Positions 6,901 to 13,882 of a DNA stretch of 15,564 nucleotides are shown here, in pieces (position 1 is the stretch's first letter; every line of letters begins with the position of its first letter). The DNA comes from an uncultured Lachnospiraceae bacterium (GTDB lineage Bacteria > Bacillota > Clostridia > Lachnospirales > Lachnospiraceae). The DNA is taken from positions 1 through 15,564 of the forward strand of contig CAMNQN010000054.1 in assembly GCA_946549155.1 (NCBI GenBank), written 5' to 3'. The position numbers were made by a program, and so were the translations under genes. The notes under the pieces were generated by a model that was not told where the DNA came from, searched no databases, and worked only from the letters and a program-made list of their open reading frames with translations.

Positions 6901-8211
6901 AAACTCTCCCTCCACCAAGCTGTCCTGGTAGATGGCATCGTACACGGGAATGTCCAATTTCTGATTTTTGTCTCCGGCCACCAGGTTAATCACCAGCGTA
7001 GTATCCGAAACATCCACGCTTCCATCTGTCAGCACAGGCTCCAAAGGCTCCGTGTTCAACGTCCCGTCCTCATCCGTGTACAGATTAATCACCTGTACAC
7101 TGTCAGAGCTCTTTCCATTCGCCAGGATCAGAGAATACTCTGAAAGAGAAGCCAGCACATGGGAAGCTGTTACCGCATTACCCTCAGCCTCATCGGCCTC
7201 TGCCGAATCATTGTCCGCCAGCACATCCTCCGTCATAGAGCCGTCATAATCTTCCGCAAGAACAGCATAGTCCAGCGCGTCACCCAGCCCAGCCTTTAAG
7301 CCGCTTTTCGTAATCATCTGGCCATCATTTTCGCGGTTCTGAATCCCTGCAAAGCCAATCAGAGGGATATCTTTCCCTTCTAGCTTCACAGAGCTCACCC
7401 TTCGATCATTATCCAGGGAAATTTCCGTCAGCTCCCTGGCCGCTTTCTCTGTCAGGGCGAACGCCTTCGCCTCCGCCTGGGCATACTCCGTAAGCCCCAG
7501 TGAGAACGCCTTCTCGTAGGCAAAGGTCACTTCCACCTTCCCGGAAGGAGTTACCGACTGCCCGTCCACCAAAAACGAGATCTCATAAAAACGCGCCTCC
7601 GAAAGCTCCCGGTGTCCCTGGTTCGTCTCCTTCTCCACCAGCTTCATGGCAGCTTTCCATCTATCCTGATCAGACTTTTTCGTCAGCTCCTTCACTGTCA
7701 TCTGAGCGCTTTCCGGCAGGGCATCCTTTCCGGACAGTTTCGCCTTCACCGTCAGGCCACTGCCTGACCAGGCAAACTCCGTTTTCCTGCCCTCCGTCTC
7801 CTTTTCCGTAACAGCTTCCGTCGCTTTCTCCGTCTCAGTCTCGCCGGAAGCCTCTGTACCCGGCGCTTCCGTAATCGGAACCTCTGTCGCAGGGGCTTCT
7901 GTCACAGGAGCCTCTGTCACAGAAGCCTCCGTCACGGGAGCCTCCGTCTCAATCAAATCATTCACTTTCTCCGTGGCAGGCGCCTCCGTAACCGGAGCCT
8001 CTGTGGGCGCTTCCGTGGGAGCCTCCGTAGGCGGCTCCGTCGGCTTTTCGGTGGGGGCTTCCGTGGCAGGAGCTTCCTCTGCCGCCGCTTCCACCGTACT
8101 TTCCACCGCAGTCTCCGACATCCCCTCTGCCAACACTGCCACACTGCCATGACCCATCAGCATAGACACCGTCAGAAAAACAGACAGCAGTCTACAGGTC
8201 CTGTTTTTCAT
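3913..8211 (-). CDS. Large cell-wall-anchored SpaA/Cna-B-type surface protein
   Basis: Secreted adhesin- or pilin-like protein, 1432 residues from the ATG at 8211. That start has AAGGAGG (8225-8219) at ideal distance; the frame also opens nine codons earlier, inside the RBS. A signal peptide (about 1-28) ends VAVLA|EG. Residues about 34-141 are TEAP repeats, probably a wall-spanning stalk. About 150-505 is a beta-rich region I do not recognise. About 507-648 is a Thr/Glu/Ser stretch with 16-residue repeats. About 676-1344 carries roughly five SpaA/Cna-B-like modules, with family-type LRETATPQGY, VGETDEYG and FAEVDEEG motifs. The C-terminus (1384-1432) has NTKTGDDNP, a hydrophobic helix and an Arg/Lys-rich tail: a non-canonical sortase signal with NT where LP is usual. 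The ligand is unknown. It may be a target of the class B sortase at 12887-13867. Confidence 0.88.
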   Translation of the reverse strand: MKNRTCRLLSVFLTVSMLMGHGSVAVLAEGMSETAVESTVEAAAEEAPATEAPTEKPTEPPTEAPTEAPTEAPVTEAPATEKVNDLIETEAPVTEASVTEAPVTEAPATEVPITEAPGTEASGETETEKATEAVTEKETEGRKTEFAWSGSGLTVKAKLSGKDALPESAQMTVKELTKKSDQDRWKAAMKLVEKETNQGHRELSEARFYEISFLVDGQSVTPSGKVEVTFAYEKAFSLGLTEYAQAEAKAFALTEKAARELTEISLDNDRRVSSVKLEGKDIPLIGFAGIQNRENDGQMITKSGLKAGLGDALDYAVLAEDYDGSMTEDVLADNDSAEADEAEGNAVTASHVLASLSEYSLILANGKSSDSVQVINLYTDEDGTLNTEPLEPVLTDGSVDVSDTTLVINLVAGDKNQKLDIPVYDAIYQDSLVEGEFASYAGCVVYNVVAEQNGEFVPYLGEASLQDAGTGTYLVPEGSFTAASDLLGAVYADKAAVSDVRMAVVGMDGQEETEAETEEAEALTEADSETSMATETDVTETTSETDETETETETAVEENTETVTEESTETAAEENTEAVTEESTETVSEENTEAVTEESTEAASETDVTEAFTESDADSTESVTENSTEAETEQELLQETEAESETELMMLGEEIGLAAMALAADGASASVKSLPVRKITYVTGEALASDAEAAAQAEGKEIPVAGAVLEVIAAENIIPTTDVTVKDKGGKSVSFAAGSTAYAKGAVIYSWTTDAAGTAVDISPYLIAGGEYMLRETATPQGYMKMNDSFFSINAKGAALDGNGNALTALNVVNYPESPQGSGQQGSIDFLKLAVQEKPADVSAAPVYLGGAEFVMKDESGVPLKDANGNPYTFSSEAKEMTLNLDPAIYGDLIKDWKEDETRTFRLAQIKAPAGYQVSGYSEVVVTVQKGENGEVILTSEENKTRDGVVVFYNEKVPEKATGSISVTKRNYLGNTDYEIYSKTGGSYYAALFADAEKENRISDVKMIEIKTGYKSATVLFDKLANGTYYVGETDEYGNPVGEVAEETLATDPFYAEYIYSGRQKRVVIKVEDNAMFDADPEKVTIQNRYFKMPEGFVYTASFQVTNVVKDVNGAALNSNSTFYAGIYTKNSQKGTYTYIGKKAIKMGGKSEKTITVELTMSTETKYVMVKEVDANGKEVPNGITYTITVDPSEIVLKQGETKTQTVTITNTKVASADETETEKPTDPNNLQAELKLTKKVVYKDTAVRVNSVYYIGIFDDAKLTKLRYKKAMTFTNASELTATLKVNLHKLASREVTFYFAEVDEEGKVLKSGKEFGYDISLNKDSVTLNAKNLADEVIVTNTVQSGSTVERELADPTSGLAGDNAALATAQNLAAAGNSSDNTKTGDDNPILQLIIILIVSILVIVGIVVIMIVRRNQKKKNRRGRDRRN
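3916..4062 (-). other. C-terminal sorting signal of the surface protein
   Basis: These bases encode residues 1384-1432: N-T-K-T-G-D, then a helix of Ile, Leu and Val of about 22 residues, then a tail starting RRNQKKK. This three-part layout is that of sortase substrates. The pentapeptide NTKTG differs from LPxTG and is closer in layout to NPxTx or xxKTGD variants. Confidence 0.75.
6407..6550 (-). repeat. 48-bp tandem repeat inside the surface-protein gene
   Basis: Three consecutive 48-base units (6407-6454, 6455-6502, 6503-6550) each encode a 16-residue block like VTEESTETVSEENTEA. The units differ mainly at third positions and a few others. Looser Thr/Glu repeats flank them. Unit number could change by slippage or recombination without shifting the frame. 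Confidence 0.85.
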
Positions 8212-8268
8212 AATAATTCCTCCTTGTTCCAATCTCATTCCATATCCAACATCTAAAATACACCAGTT

Positions 8269-8283
8269 TATATACAGTATATA
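8269..8283. promoter_or_regulatory. 15-base palindrome over the surface-protein -10 box, possible operator
   Basis: TATATAC-A-GTATATA is a perfect 7-1-7 inverted repeat that covers the -10 box at 8281-8276. A repressor bound here would block transcription. It is AT-rich, so chance is a real alternative. Confidence 0.4.
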
Positions 8284-8304
8284 CTTTTCTATTCCTCATG
8301 TAAA
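8276..8304 (-). promoter_or_regulatory. Promoter of the surface-protein gene
   Basis: On the minus strand there is a -35 TTTACA (8304-8299), 17 bases, then a -10 TATACT (8281-8276); each box matches five of six consensus bases. It is about 65 bases upstream of the ATG at 8211. Confidence 0.75.
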
Positions 8305-8362
8305 CAATGTATTTTCTTAAGAATTATCTGGAAGCATCTCCATGTTACTGTTCAAGTAAATG

Positions 8363-8490
8363 TTCTTCGTGTTTTTTAAGAAAGAGGACACAGGATGAGT
8401 CGGGGCCCCATGGCCATATATATCTGAAAAACATCTCCGGATGCTTGTGGCCCGGCACGCCCGCCTCTTCCTGCGTCCTCTTATTTAATC
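8363..8490 (+). repeat. Intergenic dispersed repeat, copy B, in palindromic form
   Basis: It begins TTCTTCGTGTTTTTTAAG (8363-8380), then GGACACAGGA (8386-8395), exactly 28 bases, CTGAAAAA (8424-8431), then TCTCCGGATGC (8434-8444), matching copies A and C in order and spacing. Unlike C, it continues into a right arm: 8382-8418 and 8446-8482 form a 37-position imperfect inverted repeat with no gaps, including 13 of 14 pairs at the base (AAGAGGACACAGGA with TCCTGCGTCCTCTT). The loop of 27 bases holds the conserved CTGAAAAA and CCGGAT boxes. It lies between the surface-protein promoter and the rpsR terminator. Its function is unknown. Confidence 0.75.
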
Positions 8491-8500
8491 ACTTTAATCA

Positions 8501-8549
8501 CAAACAAAGAAGCCGTCTAAACGCTGCTTCTCCAGCATTTAGCGGCTTC
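8501..8549 (-). terminator. Terminator of the rpsF-ssb-rpsR operon
   Basis: On the minus strand GAAGCCG (8549-8543) pairs with CGGCTTC (8515-8509). A second helix, CTAAATGCT with AGCGTTTAG, lies inside it after a single-base bulge. TTTGTTTG follows (8508-8501). It is 28 bases past the rpsR stop. Confidence 0.85.
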
Positions 8550-8576
8550 CTGTCACTCATATCATTAATCAGCCAA

Positions 8577-8837
8577 TTAATCCTGCACGTAAGGCATAAG
8601 GGCGATGTGACGCGCTCTCTTGATAGCCACGGTCAGTGCTCTCTGATGCTTTGCACAGTTTCCTGTGATTCTTCTGGGAAGGATTTTTCCTCTCTCAGAT
8701 ACATATCTCTTTAATTTGTTTACATCCTTGTAATCAATCTCGTTATTTTCCTTACCACAGAATACGCAAACTTTTTTTCTTCTGCGGCCGCCTCTTCTCT
8801 TCATGGGAGAATCGCTTCTATCTTTACTGTAAGCCAT
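8577..8837 (-). CDS. rpsR: 30S ribosomal protein S18
   Basis: Small-subunit ribosomal protein that binds 16S rRNA on the platform, paired with S6. The 86-residue product has the S18 core: KVCVFCGKENNEIDYKD, LKRYVSERGKILPRRITGNCAKHQR, and the basic tail VAIKRARHIALMPY. The Cys pair in CVFC plus Cys61 and His64 could bind zinc, as in C+ forms of the family. The RBS is AGGAGG, about 7 bases before the ATG. It is last in the rpsF-ssb-rpsR operon, 57 bases after ssb, and is followed by the terminator at 8501-8549. Confidence 0.97.
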   Translation of the reverse strand: MAYSKDRSDSPMKRRGGRRRKKVCVFCGKENNEIDYKDVNKLKRYVSERGKILPRRITGNCAKHQRALTVAIKRARHIALMPYVQD

Positions 8838-8894
8838 TGTGAATTCCTCCTGTTCTGCTGCCCTGCGGCATGAGCCGCCATCTTAGGGCGTAAT

Positions 8895-9356
8895 TTAATT
8901 GAACGGCAGCTCCTCATCGATTCCATCCGGAATATTCATAAAGCCGTCCCCTGCAGAGGCCTGGCTGGGAGCCGGGGCGGAAGGTCTGGATACCGGAGAG
9001 GCAGCAGGCATAACGCCGTGCTCTGCGGATGCAGCCTTGCTCTCTGCAAACTCCTGATCCTCTACCACCACATCCGTGGTGTATACTTTCTGGCCATCTC
9101 TGTTCGTGTAGCTTCCGGTCTGAATTCTTCCTGTCACGACCACCTTCAGTCCCTGACGGAAATATTTCTCCGCGAACTCTGCGCTCCGTCCGAAAGCCAC
9201 GCAGCCAATGAAATCTGCGGTAGCCTCCCCGTCGCGGCGCCCAAATCTGCGGTCAACCGCTAATGTATATCTGGCGATCGCCATGGAATTATCCCCTGCG
9301 GAATATCTAACTTCCGGGTCTCTGGTTAAACGGCCCATTAAGATGACTTTATTCAT
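8895..9356 (-). CDS. ssb: Single-stranded DNA-binding protein
   Basis: It coats single-stranded DNA during replication, repair and recombination, usually as a homotetramer. The 153-residue product has an N-terminal OB-fold (about 1-105; MNKVILMGRLTRDPEVRY, then FIGCVAFGRSAEFAEKY and VVVTGRIQTGSYTN). A Pro/Ala/Ser-rich linker follows, and then the acidic partner-binding tip DEELPFN. The tip has one extra Asn after the usual LPF end. The RBS AGAGGAGA lies just before the ATG. It sits between rpsF (19 bases away) and rpsR, the normal Firmicutes order, so it is very likely the housekeeping SSB rather than a plasmid or phage copy. Confidence 0.96.
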   Translation of the reverse strand: MNKVILMGRLTRDPEVRYSAGDNSMAIARYTLAVDRRFGRRDGEATADFIGCVAFGRSAEFAEKYFRQGLKVVVTGRIQTGSYTNRDGQKVYTTDVVVEDQEFAESKAASAEHGVMPAASPVSRPSAPAPSQASAGDGFMNIPDGIDEELPFN

Positions 9357-9375
9357 ATAATCTCCTCTTCTCTAT

Positions 9376-9663
9376 CTACGCGTCCTGTCTCACGCATAAA
9401 TATCTGATCACATTTTCCATAATGCGGACACGCTTTTCAACTTCCGCCGGGCATGTGCCATCAGATTCGAAGTGAACGAAGTAGTAAAATCCTTCACGCA
9501 TTTTCTGGATCTCGTAAGCAAGCTTTCTCTTACCCCAATCATCCACGTCGGTTACCGTACCGCCGAAACGAGTGATGACTTCTTTCACTTTTTCCACGGT
9601 AGCAGCTCTCTCTTCATCTTCGAGTTTAGCGCTGACAACAACTGCTAATTCATATTTGTTCAT
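9376..9663 (-). CDS. rpsF: 30S ribosomal protein S6
   Basis: Small-subunit protein that binds the 16S rRNA central domain together with S18. The 95-residue product has the family's MNKYELAVVVSAKLEDEE start, VTDVDDWGKRKLAYEIQKMREGFYYFVHFES core and the VEKRVRIMENVIRYLCVR segment near the end. The RBS AAGGAGG lies about 10 bases before the ATG. It is the first gene of the rpsF-ssb-rpsR operon. A short leader upstream holds promoter-like boxes and a 7-bp hairpin, but I do not see a clear S6:S18 binding motif there. Confidence 0.97.
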   Translation of the reverse strand: MNKYELAVVVSAKLEDEERAATVEKVKEVITRFGGTVTDVDDWGKRKLAYEIQKMREGFYYFVHFESDGTCPAEVEKRVRIMENVIRYLCVRQDA

Positions 9664-9723
9664 GCTTCTCGCACCTCCTTATGGTCTCTGGCCCCTTTTC
9701 TGGAAAGGAGCAAGGAAATAAAT

Positions 9724-9753
9724 AATATATCACAGAATTATAATCTATCACAA
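9724..9753 (-). promoter_or_regulatory. Possible promoter of rpsF-ssb-rpsR
   Basis: On the minus strand TTGTGA (9753-9748) and TATATT (9729-9724) are 18 bases apart. A perfect TATAAT also lies at 9742-9737, but no good -35 stands at the right distance. One of the two is probably used; the sequence does not decide. The leader downstream can form CTCCTTT/AAAGGGG (about 9712-9694). Confidence 0.35.
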
Positions 9754-9779
9754 GAATCACTGGATTTCAAGTGTTTTTT

Positions 9780-11764
9780 CTACTTTTTAGGTGAGGAACC
9801 GTAAATCGTAATTTTTTTGATCACATTGCCTGCTTCCAAATATTTCACATAATATTTCCTGTCATTGGAATTGACAAAAGTCACCCGGACTCCTCCGCCT
9901 CCTGACGAAAAACTGAGAAATTTACATCCTCTGGACCCCAGCATATTGCTGGCATCATCACCACTCATTCCCAGGAATAAACCGGCAAAGGTATAATCAT
10001 CGCCGCTGTTGCTTTCGATCTCGGCAATTTCTCCGGAAGCTGAAGCCTCAAACCGAATGGGGTAGCTGGCAGTGGAATATTCTGCATTTGTACAACTCAC
10101 TCCTGCATAATACCGATGAACAGACACACCATTCCATGGCACCGGACAGGAATGATCCAATTCCTTTGTCCCGGCGGGATATTCCTGCACCTCACCGACA
10201 TGGAAGGCCGGCGCTGCAGCCCATATGCTCTGGTTCAGATAGCTTTGCACCTCTGTCCGCTCTTTCACCGATTTTACTGTCACCTTGCAGGTACAGGTAT
10301 AACCGCTTCTCTTCGCCGTAATGGTAGAAGAGCCTGGCCGCACGCCTGTCACTCTTCCGTATTTGTTCACCGCTACTGCCGACGGATTGCTGGAGCTCCA
10401 GGTAACACTGGTCGTATATTTTTTCGTACCTATAGCCAGATACAAATCCTCCCCGGTGCCAACCGTAAGGCTTAAAGAGGTACGGCTTAATTTTGCTTTG
10501 CCGGCCGCCGGCGCACTTGCAGCGGTTACATACACCGTACACCTGGCCGTTACCCCATTGGCTTTCGCGGAAATTACCGCAGTTCCCTTTTTCTTCGCCG
10601 TGATTTTTCCCTTGCTGCTGACAGTGGCTACGTTTTTATTGCTGCTGGTCCAGGTCACTTTTTTGCTTTTCCCCGTTACCGTGGCTTTCAGCGTCCGGGT
10701 TTTCCCTTTATAGATGCTAACCGATTTCGCACTCAGCCGAATAGTAGGATTGGAAACGCTCACCTTGCATTTCGCGCTGACCCCATTGGCTTTTGCCGTA
10801 ATAGTTGCCGTTCCCTTTTTCTTCGCTGTAATCACACCGCTGCTGCTGACAGCGGCTACTGATCTGTTGCTGCTGGTCCAGGTCACTTTTTTACTGGAGC
10901 CCTTCACCGTCGCTGAAATCTTCTTTGTGCAGCCTTTCACCAGCGACACCTTCACGGGGGACACCTTGATGGTGGGGGCCTCCACCTTAACGGTGCAGAC
11001 ATCCTCGCTTCCCAGACACATATTTCCGTTACTGTCCGCAAGATACGCCGTGATCTTTGCAGTGCCGCTCTTACGCGCAGTAATTTTACCGTTACTGTCC
11101 ACGCTGGCCACACTGGCATTGCTGGACTTCCACTTAATCTTCTGCGAGGGAGTACAATTTATCTTCCGGGCAACCGCGCCAAGAGAATACCCAGGGCACC
11201 ATACGCCGGTGAAACACTGTTTGCACTAAAAAGGCATTCGAACCTTCCAAGGTGCTCCGGATAGTTTGCCAGTCCGGCAGTGTAAAGATTTTGGGAAAAG
11301 CAGCAGTCTACAATAACTACGAACTCTCCTTTATAATTTACCAGCTTTTTCGCCAAATCCGCAAACTTATAAACCGCCCCATTTATATCCAGAACCAGAC
11401 CCGTCTTCGCAAATAGTACCTTATCGCCCTCGTTGGATCCCTGGTACCCATGCGCAGCCACGTACAGATAGTTAATATCCCCGTTTTTGCTGTTGGAAAA
11501 GGCCTAATCAAGAATACTGTCTATTTTATTCTGTGTTGTGGGTCTCTTTTCCATGTCGTAAAAATATGAAACACATTTATTTACCCGCCACAAGGACAGC
11601 TTATTTTGCGCCAGAATTTTCGACACCGCCAGTGCGCTGTTCTTGGCATCGTCTGTGCCGCAAATTGCAGCAATATTCATATTTCCCGATGCCAATACGG
11701 TTACCGGCGTAACTATCATTACAAGCAGTACAAATAAACATCCTAAAAAATACCGTTTTTTCAT
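9780..11764 (-). pseudogene. Broken gene: secreted caspase-like peptidase with Ig-like (Big_2) repeats
   Basis: The original product starts at the ATG at 11764 (MKKRYFLG, signal peptide ending VTVLA|SG). A clan CD, caspase-like domain follows, with an AAHGYQ catalytic His and a VVIVDCCFS catalytic Cys about 50 residues apart. Two lesions break it. A TAG (11506-11504) interrupts the domain, and the same frame continues right after it. Within 11225-11159 the frame then changes by one base (3n+1 lost or 3n+2 gained), and after the Cys only about 30 domain residues remain before Ig-type sequence, so a deletion is likely. Downstream come about four Big_2-like modules (WTSSN...V..V...G.ITAKKKGT pattern), then a C-terminal domain I do not recognise. 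The 443-residue downstream frame lacks a credible start or signal peptide. Sequencing error could explain either lesion, but hardly both. Confidence 0.8.
10500..10955 (-). repeat. Two 228-bp direct repeats encoding adjacent Ig-like modules
   Basis: The matching string GCTGCTGGTCCAGGTCACTT begins at 10641 and again at 10869, a period of 228 bases (76 codons). Both encode a KKVTWTSSN core followed by ITAKKKGTA. The outer modules are more divergent, which suggests a recent internal duplication. Limits are approximate. Confidence 0.7.
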
Positions 11765-11798
11765 CTCTCCCTCATTTCCATTCCATTTCTCAAATTCC

Positions 11799-12017
11799 CT
11801 AAGGGCTATTTTCCTTCTCTTTCTTCTGTAATCCTCTGGTATTCTTCTCCACCAGCTTCCTGGCAATCATGATCTGATGGCCGCACCCCAGGCATTTCAG
11901 CCGGAAATCCGCTCCCACACGAAGGATCTCCCACTCCTGACTGCCGCAGGGATGCTGTTTTTTCAGCTTTACAATATCACCCACCTCATACAGAAGACAT
12001 TCCTGCTTATGCTCCAT
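11799..12017 (-). CDS. DUF951 family protein
   Basis: Small soluble protein, 72 residues from the ATG at 12017. That start is preferred because AGGAG lies 9 bases before it; an upstream TTG at 12062 has no RBS. It matches the DUF951 family of Firmicutes, typically around 60-70 residues, in the segments YEVGDIVKLKKQHPCGS, WEILRVGADFRLKCLGCGHQIM and ARKLVEKN. The Cys residues in HPCG and CLGCG could bind a metal. The biochemical role of the family is not known to me. A Lys/Glu-rich tail of about 13 residues follows the domain. It lies 79 bases after the sirtuin gene and 34 bases before the broken peptidase gene, same strand. Confidence 0.88.
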   Translation of the reverse strand: MEHKQECLLYEVGDIVKLKKQHPCGSQEWEILRVGADFRLKCLGCGHQIMIARKLVEKNTRGLQKKEKENSP

Positions 12018-12096
12018 AGTCCTTTGCTCCTCTTCTTTTATATATGACGCAGATTCGGCCAACCGTTATCCGTCACACCCGGTGGCCGCGGCATAT

Positions 12097-12825
12097 TTAC
12101 TCCACAGAAACAGCCCCCAGCACCTCCCCGATGCTGCCCTGTATCAGCAGATCGGCATACTTATCCCTGGGCGTGGCGGATTTATTGATCACCACCAGGT
12201 GGCCGCCCTGGAAATAATCGATCAGCCCCGCCGCCGGATACACCGCCAGCGAAGTGCCGCCAATGATCATCACATCCGCCTGGGAGATAAAGGACACAGA
12301 ATCACTCAGCGTCTGCTGGTCCAGCCCCTCCTCGTAGAGCACCACATCCGGTTTTATGATGCCGCCGCATTTCTCGCACCGGGGGACACCCTCCGCCGCT
12401 TTCATATAATGGGCGTCGTAGAAGGCACCGCATTTCATACAGTAGTTGCGGTGCACACTGCCGTGCAGCTCCAGCACCCGCCTGCTGCCGCCCTGCTGAT
12501 GCAGGCCGTCAATGTTCTGGGTAATCACCGCCTTCAGCTTGCCTGCCTGCTCCAGCTTCGCCAGTTTCCGGTGGGCCTCATTGGGCTTCGCATCCAGGCA
12601 GAGCATCTTATCATGATAAAAACGATAAAACTCCTCCGGTTTGCGCATGAAAAAGGTGTGGCTCAGGATCGTCTCCGGTGGATAGTCATATTTCATATGG
12701 TAAAGGCCGTCCACACTGCGAAAATCCGGAATACCGCTCTCCGTGGACACCCCCGCCCCTCCGAAGAACACAATATTGCTGCTGTTATCAATGATCTCCT
12801 GCAATTTTTTTATATTATCATCCAT
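12097..12825 (-). CDS. NAD-dependent protein deacylase (sirtuin, Sir2 family)
   Basis: It removes acetyl or related acyl groups from lysines using NAD+, giving nicotinamide and O-acyl-ADP-ribose; cytosolic. The product is 242 residues from the ATG at 12825, chosen because GGAGG sits 6-8 bases upstream. Sirtuin motifs are complete: the NAD-binding GAGVSTESGIPDFR, TQNIDGLH, the catalytic His in LELHGS, two zinc-binding CxxC pairs (CMKCG and CEKCG), then GGTSLAVYPA and INKS. The family name CobB/NpdA is often used, but the substrate class cannot be told from the sequence. It lies 61 bases after the sortase gene, same strand, so it may be cotranscribed with asnS and the sortase. Confidence 0.94.
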   Translation of the reverse strand: MDDNIKKLQEIIDNSSNIVFFGGAGVSTESGIPDFRSVDGLYHMKYDYPPETILSHTFFMRKPEEFYRFYHDKMLCLDAKPNEAHRKLAKLEQAGKLKAVITQNIDGLHQQGGSRRVLELHGSVHRNYCMKCGAFYDAHYMKAAEGVPRCEKCGGIIKPDVVLYEEGLDQQTLSDSVSFISQADVMIIGGTSLAVYPAAGLIDYFQGGHLVVINKSATPRDKYADLLIQGSIGEVLGAVSVE

Positions 12826-12886
12826 ATGCCTTCCTCCCTCTCGCTGACAACACACCTTTTCTCTGGCCTTCCCCGGAAAGCAACGG

Positions 12887-13867
12887 TCATTTGCTTACAT
12901 ACACATGGGCCAGCTTTCCCTGCACAATCAGCCGCGTGGAATCATCCCCGGTACAGGTGGACAGCGTCACAATCCTGTCATCCGTGGTAACCTGTACTCC
13001 GCCATTATCGATCATAGACCCGGACTGGCAGGCCTCGATGAAGCTCTGGAAATCCTCCGTCACAAATCGGGTCCGGTACGGATCCCCGATCTTATTCACC
13101 ACGGAGCAGGAGAAAATCCGGTACTGATAGATAAACTCCGGAGTAAAAATCCAGAAATAAGGATTCGAATCGTAGGTCTCCTGCTTCTCAAACTCCTTCA
13201 GCTTTCCGAACATAGAGCCATTTTTCATATTGTGGCCGTAGACAATGGTATTCTGATCCGTGAAATACCGGGTATTGTCGCAGTTCAGGAAAATACAGCC
13301 GGCGAAATTATCCACCCGCTCAAAGGTCCTGTGCAGGTAGTAATCATTGTCCGCCGCCTGAGCCACCGGATAAGAAATATCCAGCGCACCGATTCGAAGC
13401 CAGCCAATGATCTCCTCATTAATCGACTGCAATTCCGTAAAATTGATGGGATTCTTTAAAACGGGCAGCGTCTGGGTCTCCCCGTTCTCCACCGCCTCTT
13501 CCTTGGCGGCGTTCTCCACCTTACTCTCCAGCGTATCCGGATTCTCCAGCTCCTCCACATTGGTCAGCATCGCGGAGGCCTCCGTCTGTGCCGTCTCATC
13601 CTGACCCGGTGCAGAGGGAACAATACTTACATATTTATCATTCAGATTTCCGTACTCATCTGTTCCCGCCTTGTACTCCTTATAATATCCATAAAGCGTA
13701 AACGCGGAGTAGCCAAACACGCCCAACGCCACAACCAGCAGCAGCGTGCTGATAAAAGTCCCCACACGGCTTCCCTTTTTCTTTCTTCCGTCTCCGCTCC
13801 GCTCCCTGTCGCGGCGCTGCTTATCACCGTAACGGCTTCCGCCGTCCTGTTCCTCATATCTTGCCAA
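12887..13867 (-). CDS. srtB: Class B sortase
   Basis: Membrane-bound transpeptidase that cleaves a sorting signal and joins the protein to the cell wall or another pilin. The product is 326 residues. A basic cytoplasmic N-terminus (about 1-35) leads to one membrane helix (36-62), an acidic linker (about 85-135), and the catalytic domain, which opens INEEIIGWLRIGALDISYPV. The catalytic triad is visible: His212 in YGHNM, Cys305 in LSTCTG, Arg312 in STRLIVQGK. The start is TTG at 13867, with GAGGTG five bases upstream; no in-frame ATG precedes the domain. It begins 15 bases after the asnS stop. Its neighbour by distance, the surface protein at 3913-8211, has an NTKTG signal that a class B enzyme could use. 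Confidence 0.93.
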   Translation of the reverse strand: MARYEEQDGGSRYGDKQRRDRERSGDGRKKKGSRVGTFISTLLLVVALGVFGYSAFTLYGYYKEYKAGTDEYGNLNDKYVSIVPSAPGQDETAQTEASAMLTNVEELENPDTLESKVENAAKEEAVENGETQTLPVLKNPINFTELQSINEEIIGWLRIGALDISYPVAQAADNDYYLHRTFERVDNFAGCIFLNCDNTRYFTDQNTIVYGHNMKNGSMFGKLKEFEKQETYDSNPYFWIFTPEFIYQYRIFSCSVVNKIGDPYRTRFVTEDFQSFIEACQSGSMIDNGGVQVTTDDRIVTLSTCTGDDSTRLIVQGKLAHVYVSK

Positions 13868-13882
13868 ACCGACACCTCTTCC

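Noticed and set aside
8307..8714. Open frame on the plus strand through repeat copy B, the terminator and part of rpsR
   Set aside because: It overlaps a terminator and rpsR in antisense, and only the repeat part resembles the other repeat copies. No ribosome binding site is seen.
9664..9779. S6:S18 autoregulatory RNA in the rpsF leader
   Set aside because: A short hairpin is possible, but I could not find the conserved CCG-containing arrangement expected for that RNA.
11504..11506. TAG codon read as pyrrolysine or another recoded amino acid
   Set aside because: The same gene also has a frame change and missing domain sequence, so decay is simpler. No Pyl genes are in view and TAG here does not replace a catalytic residue.
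12082..12990. Open frame of about 302 codons on the plus strand
   Set aside because: It runs antisense across the sirtuin gene and into the sortase gene, both strongly supported on the minus strand.
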